Shown here: one piece after another, positions 18,724 through 27,069 of the stretch
Numbering within the stretch: the first letter of the stretch is position 1
How the letters are laid out: each line of letters opens with the position of its first letter
Assembly: GCF_000379605.1 (NCBI RefSeq)
Contig: NZ_KB902578.1
Coordinates: forward strand, 222,291-286,290
Length of the DNA stretch: 64,000 bases
Source: Rhizobium giardinii bv. giardinii H152
GTDB lineage: Bacteria; Pseudomonadota; Alphaproteobacteria; Rhizobiales; Rhizobiaceae
Reading direction: 5' to 3'
The notes under the pieces: model-generated
What the model saw: the letters and a program-made list of their open reading frames with translations, nothing else
Told to the model about the DNA's origin: nothing
The model's database searches: none
Made by a program: the position numbers and the translations under genes

Positions 18724-19884
18724 GTGCCCGGCGATGCGCTCCCGGCAGAAAAAATCGACAAGCGGCGCGGGACGCTCACCAGCTTCCTCAAGGACGAGGC
18801 CCGTGACAAGGGTTTCGACGTTTGCCGCGTAACGCGCCCGGACGCTATTCCGCAGGCGCCGCAACGCCTCGCCGATTTTCTTGACCACGGATATCACGGC
18901 ACGATGGACTGGATGGCGCAGACGGCGGATCGGCGCGCCGATCCGCGCGTCTTGTGGGGCGAGGTTCGCTCCGTCGTGCTCTTCGGCATGAACTACGGAC
19001 CGGACGAGGATCCGCGTTCGCTTCTTGAACGGCCCGAATGCGGGGCCATTTCGGTCTATGCGCGCAACCGCGACTATCACGACGTCATCAAGGGCAAGCT
19101 CAAGGAAGTGGCGACGCGCTTTGCCGCAAGGGCTGGCGAGGACGTCAAGGTGTTCGTCGATACCGCCCCGGTGATGGAGAAGCCGCTGGCCGAGCAGGCC
19201 GGTCTCGGCTGGCAGGGCAAGCACACCAATCTCGTCAGCCGCGAATTCGGCTCCTGGCTGTTCCTCGGCAGCCTTTTCACCACGGCGGACCTCATGATCG
19301 ACGAACCGGAGCGGGATCATTGCGGCTCCTGCCGCGCCTGCCTCGATGCCTGCCCGACCAACGCCTTTCCTGCTCCCTATAAGATCGACGCGCGCCGCTG
19401 CATTTCCTATCTGACGATCGAGCACAAGGGGACGATCGATCCGGCCCTGCGGCCTTTGATCGGCAATCGCATCTATGGCTGCGACGACTGTCTTGCCGCC
19501 TGCCCCTGGAACAAGTTCGCCGCCAGTGCTTGCGAAATGAAGCTGAAGGCACGGGAGGATCTGCGGGCGCCGTCCTTGTCCTTCCTGCTGACGCTCGACG
19601 ATGCTTCCTTCCGCGCATTTTTTTCCGGCTCGCCGGTCAAGCGCATCGGTCGCGACCGCTTCGTGCGCAACTGCCTGATCGCCGCCGGCAATTCCGGCGA
19701 TGCCGCGCTCATCGATATCTGCACGGCCCTGTCGAAGGATGCGTCGCCACCGGTGCGCGGCATGGCGGTCTGGGCGTTGTCGCGACTGATGAAGGCTGGC
19801 GATTTCAGCGATTTTGCGGCAAGACGGCAGAACGAGACCGATGTCGAGGTTCTCGTCGAATGGAAACTGGCAGGAGTTGTCTGA
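18724..19884 (+). CDS. queG: tRNA epoxyqueuosine(34) reductase
   Basis: The cobalamin-dependent iron-sulfur enzyme performs the last step of queuosine synthesis at tRNA position 34. Two 4Fe-4S clusters are indicated by [16 protein letters not shown] and [10 protein letters not shown]. The family stretches [21 protein letters not shown] and [12 protein letters not shown] are present, and the C-terminus carries HEAT-like repeats ([15 protein letters not shown]). I prefer the GTG at 18724 with CAGGAG about seven bases upstream, giving 386 residues. The ATG at 18700 sits inside a repeat. It overlaps the next gene by one base (TGATG). Confidence 0.93.
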   Translation: MPGDALPAEKIDKRRGTLTSFLKDEARDKGFDVCRVTRPDAIPQAPQRLADFLDHGYHGTMDWMAQTADRRADPRVLWGEVRSVVLFGMNYGPDEDPRSLLERPECGAISVYARNRDYHDVIKGKLKEVATRFAARAGEDVKVFVDTAPVMEKPLAEQAGLGWQGKHTNLVSREFGSWLFLGSLFTTADLMIDEPERDHCGSCRACLDACPTNAFPAPYKIDARRCISYLTIEHKGTIDPALRPLIGNRIYGCDDCLAACPWNKFAASACEMKLKAREDLRAPSLSFLLTLDDASFRAFFSGSPVKRIGRDRFVRNCLIAAGNSGDAALIDICTALSKDASPPVRGMAVWALSRLMKAGDFSDFAARRQNETDVEVLVEWKLAGVV

Positions 19885-20756
19885 TGCATGTTCTGATCCT
19901 GGGCGCCGGCTTCTCCGGCTCGGCCATTGCCAAGGCGTTTTTGCCTTTGGCGCAATCGGTTACCGGAACCACGCGATCGCAGGACAAGCTCGAGGGCCTT
20001 CGTGCGCTTGGCGTCGATGCGCTGGTTTATGACGGTGCAACGATCTCGCCGGAACTCGCCGCCGCGATGAAGCGGACGACACATCTGATCCAGTCCATTG
20101 CGCCGGGCCGTGAGGGTGATCCGATGATGCGCCCTGAGACCCCTTCGCTTGCCGGACTGATGCCAAGCCTGCAATGGGCGGCCTATCTCTCGACGGTTGG
20201 CGTCTATGGCGATCACGGCGGCGCCTGGGTAACGGAGGAGACGTCGCTGGAGCCGGTGTCTGCCCGATCGGTGGAGCGTGTCGCGGCGGAAAAAGCGTGG
20301 CTTGCCTTCGGCCAGGACAGCAATATCCCGGTCGCGGTGCTGCGTTTGTCGGGCATCTATGGCCCGGGCCGCAATGCGTTCTGCAATCTCGAGGCCGGAA
20401 CGGCCCGCCGCCTCATCAAGCCCAACCAGGTTTTCAATCGCATCCGGGTCGAGGATATCGCGGGCGCGGCCCTTTTCCTGGCTGAGAAATCGATCGGCGG
20501 CATCTTCAATGTCACCGACGACGAGCCCGCCCCGCCGCAGGATGTCGTGGCCGAGGCCGCGCGGCTGATGGGCGTCAGCCCGCCGCCCGAAATCCCCTTC
20601 GAGACGGCCGAATTGTCTCCCATGGCGCGGTCGTTCTATGGCGAGAACAAGCGGGTTTCGAATGCACGCCTGCGCGATCTCGGCTTCGTCTTTCGCTTCC
20701 CCGACTATCGGATTTCGCTAGCCGAATTATGGGCCGGCGGACAATGGCGCGGATGA
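19884..20756 (+). CDS. NAD-dependent epimerase/dehydratase family protein (extended SDR)
   Basis: The 290-residue protein has a degenerate Rossmann start ([19 protein letters not shown]). It also has YLSTVGVYGDHGGAWVTE and VLRLSGIYGPGRNAF, features of the YeeZ-like SDR subfamily. The usual catalytic Y-x-x-x-K is poorly preserved, so the reaction is unclear. It is translationally coupled to queG (TGATG) and probably forms an operon with fzlA and queG. The combination is common in Rhizobiales, but its function is not known to me. Confidence 0.83.
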   Translation: MHVLILGAGFSGSAIAKAFLPLAQSVTGTTRSQDKLEGLRALGVDALVYDGATISPELAAAMKRTTHLIQSIAPGREGDPMMRPETPSLAGLMPSLQWAAYLSTVGVYGDHGGAWVTEETSLEPVSARSVERVAAEKAWLAFGQDSNIPVAVLRLSGIYGPGRNAFCNLEAGTARRLIKPNQVFNRIRVEDIAGAALFLAEKSIGGIFNVTDDEPAPPQDVVAEAARLMGVSPPPEIPFETAELSPMARSFYGENKRVSNARLRDLGFVFRFPDYRISLAELWAGGQWRG

Positions 20757-21217
20757 TCTTCCAAGTATAAATGATTTCGAAAGACTACGATTTTTCTTCG
20801 ATAGTCCAAGAATAGAATGCTGAAAATATTCCTGTTTTTTTGCCGGTTTAATCTGTCGCAACGGCAAGAAAGCCGGCATTTGCTCTTCATTCGATATGCA
20901 ACCTAAGAGGGATATTGCGGTTTTCTAGCTTCCGGATTGGCCGAATAAGGCGCTTTTCAAAAAATTGAATCATTTTTTATATGCGGCCGGGTGCTGGGAG
21001 GCCGCCGCAACGGCATCTTCAGATTAACGCCTGATTCCAAAGCATTTCCGGGGCGATGTGACAGAATTCAAAATTTTGTAATTTTAATTTTTCGTAGATT
21101 GTCAATATTTCCTAATGCAACGTTAAAGGTTGAAGCACTTTTTCGCCATTTTTTCCCCCGACAAGCGGATCTTTCGTGAGACTTAACTAAATTTCAAACG
21201 AAGGGGTCGTCTGTTTG
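20757..21217. other. AT-rich intergenic region upstream of the RlpA-like gene
   Basis: About 460 bases that are distinctly AT-richer than the surroundings, with runs such as AAAATTTTG and TTTTTTATATG. No protein-like frame is visible. An imperfect hairpin near 20785-20810 (GACTACGA with TCGATAGTC) may close the upstream transcript. The rest probably holds promoter and leader sequences for the RlpA-like gene. A small RNA is possible but not demonstrated. Confidence 0.5.
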
Positions 21218-21586
21218 ATGAAGACGAAATGCGCGTCTGCTTTACTGGCAGCTACTTTTGCCTTGGGGGCAACTCTCACATCGGTAACACCAAGCCACGC
21301 TGCAGGAACTGGCTGCGGCGGTGCATCCTGGTACGCGCTCTCCTCGCGCACCGCGTCCGGCGAACGGATGAACGCCAAATATCTGACGGCCGCTCATCGA
21401 AACCTCAAGTTCGGTACCAAGGTCGCCGTCACCAACAAGCGCAACGGCAAGACAGTTGTCGTCCGCATCAACGATCGCGGTCCCTTTATTCGCGGCCGCG
21501 TGCTCGACCTTTCCAAGGCCGCTGCCTCCCATATCGGCATGATCCGCTCGGGAACCGCCAGCATCTGTTACCGCGTCGTCAGCTGA
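21218..21586 (+). CDS. RlpA-like septal ring / double-psi beta-barrel secreted protein
   Basis: The 122-residue exported protein has a signal peptide (residues 1-29, ending THA-like SHAAGTG). A double-psi beta-barrel domain follows, with the RlpA motifs [40 protein letters not shown] and [10 protein letters not shown]. RlpA proteins act on denuded peptidoglycan glycans at the septum, and the conserved H and D are partly visible. There is no SPOR domain and no lipobox, so it is a minimal version. The ATG at 21218 follows an in-frame TTG and an AAGGGG about 12 bases upstream. Confidence 0.85.
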   Translation: MKTKCASALLAATFALGATLTSVTPSHAAGTGCGGASWYALSSRTASGERMNAKYLTAAHRNLKFGTKVAVTNKRNGKTVVVRINDRGPFIRGRVLDLSKAAASHIGMIRSGTASICYRVVS

Positions 21587-21773
21587 CGGCGAAAACGTGC
21601 CTGTCCGGGTCTTGTTCCGGTCGGGTTTGATCCGGCATGATCGGCGAAGGCGCTTCTGCCTGCCGCATCGGCCACCGACCTCGCATCTGGTCAGCAATCG
21701 TCGCCTGCCGCCGCATCCCGGCTTGCTCTTGACGGCCATCACCGCTACCACGGCGGAAAATGGAGTGTGAAAG

Positions 21774-23063
21774 ATGCGACTGGGTGGCAGGCTCGCCGGA
21801 GCCATAGAGGTTCTCGCCGATATTGAGGCGCGCAAGCGCCCTGTAGCCGATGCCCTCAAGGACTGGGGGCTGGCGCATCGTTTTGCCGGGTCGGGCGACC
21901 GCGCCGCGATCGGCAACATCGTCTACGACGCTTTGCGCATGAAACTGTCGCACGCCTGGCTGATGGATAGCGACAGCGCCACGGCGCTCGGTCACGCGGT
22001 CATGTTTCGCCAGTGGGGCGTGTCGCCGGAGCATCTGGCCTCGGAACTGGAGGGCGACAAGTTTGCCCCCGAACCACTCACGCAAGAGATGAAGACGGCT
22101 TTCGCCAGCCGCAAGCTGGAAGACGCGCCGCTCCATGTGCAGGGTGATATTCCGGAATGGGTGCAGCCGTCCTTCGAGGAGAATTTTTCCGAAGACTGGC
22201 TTGCCGAGGCGAAGGCGCTGGCCGGGCGTCCGGCTCTGGATCTGCGCGCCAACACCCTGAAGGCCTCGCGCGAAAAAGTCTTGAAGGCGCTGGAGCGCTG
22301 TGGCGTCGAGCCGACGGGGATCGCCCGCAACGGCATCCGCGTGCAAGCCGGCGAGGGGCCGTCGCGCCTGCCCAACGTCACGGCAGAGCTGTCCTTCCAG
22401 AAGGGCTGGTTCGAGGTGCAGGACGAGGGGTCGCAGATCGTCGCCGATCTCGTGATGCCGCAGGAAGGCGATCAGATCCTCGACTATTGCGCCGGTGGCG
22501 GCGGCAAGACGCTGGCCATGGCAGCGGCCATGAACAACAAGGGCCAGGTGCACGCCTATGATACCGACCGCAAGCGCCTGGCGCCGATCATCGAGCGCCT
22601 GAAACGGGCCGGCACGCGCAACGTCCAGGTTCACGACCGATTAGAGGGCCTTGCGCCGCTTGTCGGCAGGTTCGACCGGGTGCTCGTCGATGCGCCCTGC
22701 ACCGGCACGGGCACATGGCGCCGCCGCCCGGATACGAAATGGCGGCTGACGCAGAAGAACCTCGAAGAGCGCCTGTCGCAGCAGCAGGAGGCGCTTGCCG
22801 GTGCCGCACGCTTCGTGCGCCCGGGCGGCCATCTCGTCTATGTCACCTGCTCGGTCCTGCCGGAGGAAAACGAGGCCCAGGTCTACAATTTCTGCGAGGA
22901 TAATCCGGAGTTCGAGATCCTCTCCGGGGCCGATGCCTGGGCCGGTCTCTTCGGCGCCGACAAGCCGCAACCCTGGTCTGCCGACATGAAGACGGTCACG
23001 CTGACGCCGGCCTCCACCGATACCGACGGTTTCTTCTTCTGCCTGATGGGCCGGAAGGTCTAA
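21774..23063 (+). CDS. RsmB/NOP family class I SAM-dependent RNA methyltransferase
   Basis: The 429-residue protein belongs to the RsmB/NOP cytosine-C5 RNA methyltransferase family. An N-terminal NusB-like region (about 1-130) is followed by the Rossmann methyltransferase domain. The SAM motif is ILDYCAGGGGKTLAMAA. The two catalytic cysteines lie in DAPCTGTGTWRRRPD and VTCSVLPEENE. The rRNA target (m5C967 for RsmB) is not certain for the alphaproteobacterial branch. The stop codon TAA is part of the RIME1-like repeat at 23060-23165. An AT-rich leader and an RlpA gene precede it. Confidence 0.9.
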   Translation: MRLGGRLAGAIEVLADIEARKRPVADALKDWGLAHRFAGSGDRAAIGNIVYDALRMKLSHAWLMDSDSATALGHAVMFRQWGVSPEHLASELEGDKFAPEPLTQEMKTAFASRKLEDAPLHVQGDIPEWVQPSFEENFSEDWLAEAKALAGRPALDLRANTLKASREKVLKALERCGVEPTGIARNGIRVQAGEGPSRLPNVTAELSFQKGWFEVQDEGSQIVADLVMPQEGDQILDYCAGGGGKTLAMAAAMNNKGQVHAYDTDRKRLAPIIERLKRAGTRNVQVHDRLEGLAPLVGRFDRVLVDAPCTGTGTWRRRPDTKWRLTQKNLEERLSQQQEALAGAARFVRPGGHLVYVTCSVLPEENEAQVYNFCEDNPEFEILSGADAWAGLFGADKPQPWSADMKTVTLTPASTDTDGFFFCLMGRKV

Positions 23064-23165
23064 GCAGGTTCCGGAAAAGTGTCCAACGGTTTTCCGGCCA
23101 GAATCTGCTGTAAAACAAACACCTAAGCAGACGAAACGTTGGCCTGCCAACGAAAGTCTGCTTAG
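23060..23165. repeat. 106-bp double-palindrome (RIME1-like) element, copy 2, inverted
   Basis: Reverse complement of the element at 11794-11899, also 106 bp. CTAAGCAGGTTCCGGAAAA opens it and GTCTGCTTAG closes it, with only a few differences in the central linker. It lies between the rsmB-like gene and the convergent HPP gene and supplies the TAA stop of the former. It may terminate transcription from both sides. Confidence 0.85.
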
Positions 23166-23194
23166 CGCGCTACCAAGGCTCGGTCTGGCGGCGA

Positions 23195-23698
23195 CTAGTC
23201 CACCCGCAACGGATATTGCTGGCGCGGCGGGATCAGGTGATGCAGCACGGCGATGGTGACGAGCAGCACGCTTCCCAGCGAAACTACTTCGAAGAGCACC
23301 GGCGGGTCGAAATGCGAGGCGATCGCGACAATCGGCACGGCGCCGGCCGGCGGGTGCGTGACGCGCAGCACCAGCATCAGGCCGATCGTGACGCCGACGG
23401 CAATCGCGCCCGCAAGCCAGAGGCCCGGAAAGAAAAAGCTCGCAACGCTGCCGGTCGCCGCGGCCAGCAGATAGCCGCCGATGACGTTTGCCGGCTGGGA
23501 CAGCGGGCTCTTCGGCTGGCCGAACAGAAGCACGGCGCTGGCCCCGAAGGGGGCAATCAGCAGCGGCAATCCGGTATAGACGGACAGAAGGCCGACCGCG
23601 ACCATGGCGGTAATGGCACCGGCCGCGGATTTGGCGTGGTGATGGGCGTGGCCGCGAGGCTCGTGCCGGCGGACGAAGTGCTTGATGTGATGGCGCAT
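23195..23698 (-). CDS. HPP family integral membrane protein
   Basis: The 167-residue protein has a His-rich cytosolic start (HHIKHFVRRHEPRGHAHHHA) and four predicted membrane helices. The family signatures PFGASAVLLFGQPKSPLSQPANVIGG and the name-giving HPPAGAVP (as THPPAGAVPIVA) are present. Some HPP proteins take part in nitrite transport in plastids and cyanobacteria; the bacterial role is unclear. The histidine-rich N-terminus could bind metal, which is inference. It is divergent from the imelysin cassette. Confidence 0.88.
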   Translation of the reverse strand: MRHHIKHFVRRHEPRGHAHHHAKSAAGAITAMVAVGLLSVYTGLPLLIAPFGASAVLLFGQPKSPLSQPANVIGGYLLAAATGSVASFFFPGLWLAGAIAVGVTIGLMLVLRVTHPPAGAVPIVAIASHFDPPVLFEVVSLGSVLLVTIAVLHHLIPPRQQYPLRVD

Positions 23699-23976
23699 GC
23701 AGGGGGACCGAATGATGACGGCGCGACCATACAGATGAAAAATTCATCAGTAAATGCCTAAATATTGCGCTCTTCGGCAGCGCAATGCAGCCAGATTTGC
23801 GGCGGCGGCGGATTGAAACCATTATAAACTATACGCTTTGACACAAGTTTACTTTTGGTCCATGAAATCCGGGTTGAACAGCCACGTCCTTATCTCGCTT
23901 GCGCGCCGATTGCGCGACCCGAGGCAGCGGGCGGCGGGGAACACCGAATTCATTCGGAAAAATGCCAGGAGAGATC

Positions 23977-25257
23977 ATGACCACATCATTCCTTCGCGGC
24001 GCCGCGCTGGCGCTCGCAACTGCAACGTCGATGCTTGCACTGCAGCCGGCGCTGGCTGCGACCGACGCCGCCGCCGTCGTCAAGCACTATGCCGAGGTGG
24101 CGCACGCCAAATATTCCGATGCGCTCTCGACCGCCGAGGCGCTCGACAAGGCGGTCGACGCGCTGATCGCGACGCCGAGCGAGGCGACGCTGAAGGCGGC
24201 CCGCGAGGCCTGGCTTGCTGCCCGCAATCCCTATCAGGAAACCGAAGTCTATCGTTTCGGCAACCCGATCGTCGATGAGTGGGAAGGCAAGGTCAACGCC
24301 TGGCCGCTCGACGAAGGCCTGATCGACTATGTCGATCCGAGCTATGGCACGGAAAGCGACGAGAACGCGCTGTTCACCGCCAACGTCATTGCCAACAAGA
24401 CGATCAAGATCGACGGCAAGGACGTGGATGCGACCAACATCACGCCGGAATTGCTCTCCGGCACCTTGCAGGAGGCAGGCGGCATCGAGGCGAACGTCGC
24501 GACCGGCTATCATGCGATCGAATTCCTGCTCTGGGGCCAGGACCTGAACGGCACCGGCAAAGGCGCGGGCAACCGGGCCTACACCGACTATGACACGAAG
24601 GCCTGCACCAACGGCAATTGCGACCGCCGCGCCGCCTATCTGAAGGCTGCGAGCGACCTGCTCGTGTCCGACCTCAAGGAGATGGTCGCCAACTGGGCGC
24701 CGGATGGCGCTGCCACCAAGAATGTCGAAGGTGACGCCAAGGCCGGCGTTGCCACGATCCTCACCGGCATGGGCTCGCTCTCCTACGGCGAACTGGCTGG
24801 CGAGCGGATGAAGCTCGGCCTTTTGCTGCACGATCCGGAAGAGGAACACGACTGCTTCTCCGACAACACCTACAACTCGCATCTGCACGACGCGATCGGC
24901 ATTCAGTCCGCCTATACCGGCGAATACACCAGGGCCGACGGCACGAAGCTGACCGGTCCGTCGCTTTCCGAACTCGTCGCTGCCAAGGATCCGGCGCTCG
25001 ACAAGGAAATGAAGGAGAAGCTGGCAGCGACCGTCACGGCGATGGAAGCCATGGCCAAGCGCGGCCAGACGGTCGAAGCCTATGACCAGATGATCGCCGA
25101 AGGCAACGCCGAGGGCAACGCCGTCGTCCAGGCGGCCATCGATGGTCTGGTTGCCCAGGCAAAGACGGTCGAGCGCGTCATTGCGTCGCTGGATCTCGGC
25201 ACGATCGAGCTTGAAGGTTCCGACAGCCTGGATAATCCTAACGCTGTCTTCCAATAA
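23977..25257 (+). CDS. Imelysin family periplasmic protein (M75 type)
   Basis: The 426-residue exported protein has a signal peptide at residues 1-27 (ending PALAA-TDAAA). The imelysin signature GYHAIEFLLWGQD carries the H-x-x-E pair. WLAARNPYQETEVYRFGNPIVDEWEG and LHDPEEEHDCFSDNTYNSHLHDA are typical of the insulin-cleaving/iron-regulated group. Relatives are iron-regulated periplasmic proteins; a peptidase role is disputed. The ATG at 23977 has CCAGGAGAG just upstream. It leads a cassette with a di-heme oxidoreductase, a second imelysin and a DUF1513 protein. This combination is known from Pseudomonas (PA4370-PA4373 region) and suggests iron acquisition or handling. Confidence 0.9.
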   Translation: MTTSFLRGAALALATATSMLALQPALAATDAAAVVKHYAEVAHAKYSDALSTAEALDKAVDALIATPSEATLKAAREAWLAARNPYQETEVYRFGNPIVDEWEGKVNAWPLDEGLIDYVDPSYGTESDENALFTANVIANKTIKIDGKDVDATNITPELLSGTLQEAGGIEANVATGYHAIEFLLWGQDLNGTGKGAGNRAYTDYDTKACTNGNCDRRAAYLKAASDLLVSDLKEMVANWAPDGAATKNVEGDAKAGVATILTGMGSLSYGELAGERMKLGLLLHDPEEEHDCFSDNTYNSHLHDAIGIQSAYTGEYTRADGTKLTGPSLSELVAAKDPALDKEMKEKLAATVTAMEAMAKRGQTVEAYDQMIAEGNAEGNAVVQAAIDGLVAQAKTVERVIASLDLGTIELEGSDSLDNPNAVFQ

Positions 25258-25264
25258 GCAAAGG

Positions 25265-25300
25265 CGGGCCGCCGCTTGTGTCGCGCGGCCCGGTTTTTTT
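25265..25300 (+). terminator. Terminator hairpin abutting the start of the di-heme gene
   Basis: An 8-bp stem (CGGGCCGC with GCGGCCCG) is followed by seven T residues. It ends two bases before the ATG of the next gene. It would stop most transcripts after the first imelysin gene, letting only readthrough reach the rest of the cassette. Confidence 0.75.
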
Positions 25301-25302
25301 GA

Positions 25303-27069
25303 ATGCCTGTTTGGCTCGTCCGACGTGTGATTTTGCCGTCTGCCGCTGCGCTTCTGCTGGCGGCGGGCGGCTTTTCCGTTTTTGGCGAGAGTGCGGCGTT
25401 TGAGGTGGGGTACCCCCCTCTGTCACTGCGTGACATCTCCCCCTCAAGGGGGGAGATTGGCTCTGCGCCAGGCGATATTTCAAAGACTGCCAGGGACAAA
25501 ACCAGGATATTAGAGCAGGAGCGCGAGGTTTCCACATCGATCTCCCCCCTTGAGGGGGAGATGCCCGGCAGGGCAGAGGGGGGTAAGGCCCCGGCAACGA
25601 AAAGCGCTGCGATACACTATCTCTCGGCCCAAGCGCGCAGCGATCTCTCCGAGGCCGATCGTCTCCGCGTCCGAACCGTAACCCGCCCTGCCACCGATTT
25701 TGCCAGGGCGGAAAAATTCGAAGCCATGTCGGGTGGTGCGGGCACGTCCATCGCATCCGTCAACCAGGACAGTTTTTCGCAATTTTCGGCCAACATCACC
25801 TTTGCCGAGGAAGGGACGTTCAAGCTCGGCAATGCGCTGTTTCGCAAGCTCTGGGTCTCGTCGCCCTCCTCGACGCAGGCCTCGGACGGCCTTGGGCCGC
25901 TCTACAATGCCCGCGCCTGCCAGACCTGCCACCTGAAGGACGGCCGCGGCCACCCGCCGGAAGGATCGACGGACACGACCTCGATGTTCCTGCGGCTTGC
26001 CCGCGCGCCGAAGACCGACGCGGAGCGGGCGGCGATTTCGGCGCATGCGGTGTTGAATTTTCCGGATCCCGTCTATGGCGCCCAGTTGCAGGACAGTGCG
26101 GTGCCCGGCCTTCCCGCCGAAGGTCAGATGAAGATCGCCTATACCGAAGCTCCGGTCACGCTCTCGGGCGGCGAAACGGTTTTCCTGCGCAAGCCGCACT
26201 ATTCGATCGACACGCCTGCTTATGGTGCGCTCGATGAAACGACCACGCTTTCGCCGCGCGTGACCCAGGCGATGAGCGGGCTTGGACTGGTCGAGGCGAT
26301 CCATCCGGCCGACATCCTCCTCAATGCGGATCCGGACGACCAGAACGGCGACGGCATCAGCGGCAAACCGGCGCTGGTGCGTGATCCCGCCTCCGGCAAG
26401 CTGACCCTCGGCCGCTTCGGCTGGAAGGCGCAAAGCGCCACCGTGCGTCAGCAGAGCGCGGATGCTCTTGCGGGGGACATTGGCATCTCGTCGCCGGACG
26501 TCAGACGCAGCCATGGAGATTGCACCCCGGCGCAGGCCGACTGTCTGGCGATGGCCGACGGCGTGCAGTCGAGGCTGGGCGATACCGAAGCGCCGGATCC
26601 TATCCTCGACCTCATCACCTTCTACGCGGAAAACCTGGCGGTTCCGGCGCGGCGCCAGGCGAGTTTCAAGGAAACGCTGGCGGGCAAGAAAGTCTTCTAT
26701 GAGACCGGCTGCATCTTCTGCCACGTCCCGAAATTCGTCACCCGCCGCGACGCTGCCAACAAGGCGCATGCCTTCCAGTTGATCTGGCCCTATTCCGATT
26801 TCCTGCTGCATGACATGGGCGAGGGGCTCGCCGACGGCCAGCAAGTGGGCGAAGCGTCGGGCAGCGAATGGCGCACGCCGCCGCTCTGGGGTATCGGATT
26901 GACCAGGACGGTGAGCGGCCACACGTTTTTCCTGCACGACGGGCGGGCCCGCAATCTGACCGAAGCGATCCTCTGGCACGGCGGCGAAGCGGCAGAAGCC
27001 CGCGACCGGTTTGCGGCGCTGGAAAAAGCCGATAGACAAGCCCTGATGACATTCCTGGAGTCTCTGTGA
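25303..27069 (+). CDS. Di-heme oxidoreductase family (DUF1111/'thiol oxidoreductase') c-type cytochrome
   Basis: The 588-residue exported protein has a signal-peptide-like start (VILPSAAALLLAAGGFSVFG). It has two c-type haem motifs: CQTCH (residues 206-210) and CIFCH (470-474). The surrounding sequence (LYNARACQTCHLKDGRGHPP; FFLHDGRARNLTEAILWHGGEA) is that of the di-heme oxidoreductase family linked to imelysins. Residues 37-94 do not belong to the family: they are translated from a palindromic intergenic-type repeat (25411-25585) read in frame. No ribosome-binding site precedes the ATG, because a terminator abuts it. The GTG at 25327 is an alternative start. It overlaps the next gene (TGATG). 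Confidence 0.85.
   Translation: MPVWLVRRVILPSAAALLLAAGGFSVFGESAAFEVGYPPLSLRDISPSRGEIGSAPGDISKTARDKTRILEQEREVSTSISPLEGEMPGRAEGGKAPATKSAAIHYLSAQARSDLSEADRLRVRTVTRPATDFARAEKFEAMSGGAGTSIASVNQDSFSQFSANITFAEEGTFKLGNALFRKLWVSSPSSTQASDGLGPLYNARACQTCHLKDGRGHPPEGSTDTTSMFLRLARAPKTDAERAAISAHAVLNFPDPVYGAQLQDSAVPGLPAEGQMKIAYTEAPVTLSGGETVFLRKPHYSIDTPAYGALDETTTLSPRVTQAMSGLGLVEAIHPADILLNADPDDQNGDGISGKPALVRDPASGKLTLGRFGWKAQSATVRQQSADALAGDIGISSPDVRRSHGDCTPAQADCLAMADGVQSRLGDTEAPDPILDLITFYAENLAVPARRQASFKETLAGKKVFYETGCIFCHVPKFVTRRDAANKAHAFQLIWPYSDFLLHDMGEGLADGQQVGEASGSEWRTPPLWGIGLTRTVSGHTFFLHDGRARNLTEAILWHGGEAAEARDRFAALEKADRQALMTFLESL
25411..25585. repeat. Palindromic repeat unit inserted in frame in the di-heme gene
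   Basis: The 175-bp unit has imperfect terminal inverted repeats of about 46 bp. The left arm starts TACCCCCCTCTGTCACTG and includes CATCTCCCCCTCAAGGGGGG. The right arm contains CCCCTTGAGGGGGAGATGCC and ends GGGCAGAGGGGGGTA. The word set is that of rhizobial intergenic palindromes. It is open in the host gene's frame and encodes about 58 residues (YPPLSLRDISPSRGEI ... ISPLEGEMPGRAEGG). Confidence 0.8.

Noticed and set aside
23986..27039. Long minus-strand open frames opposite the imelysin and di-heme genes
   Set aside because: Antisense artefacts of high-GC coding sequence; no family motifs.
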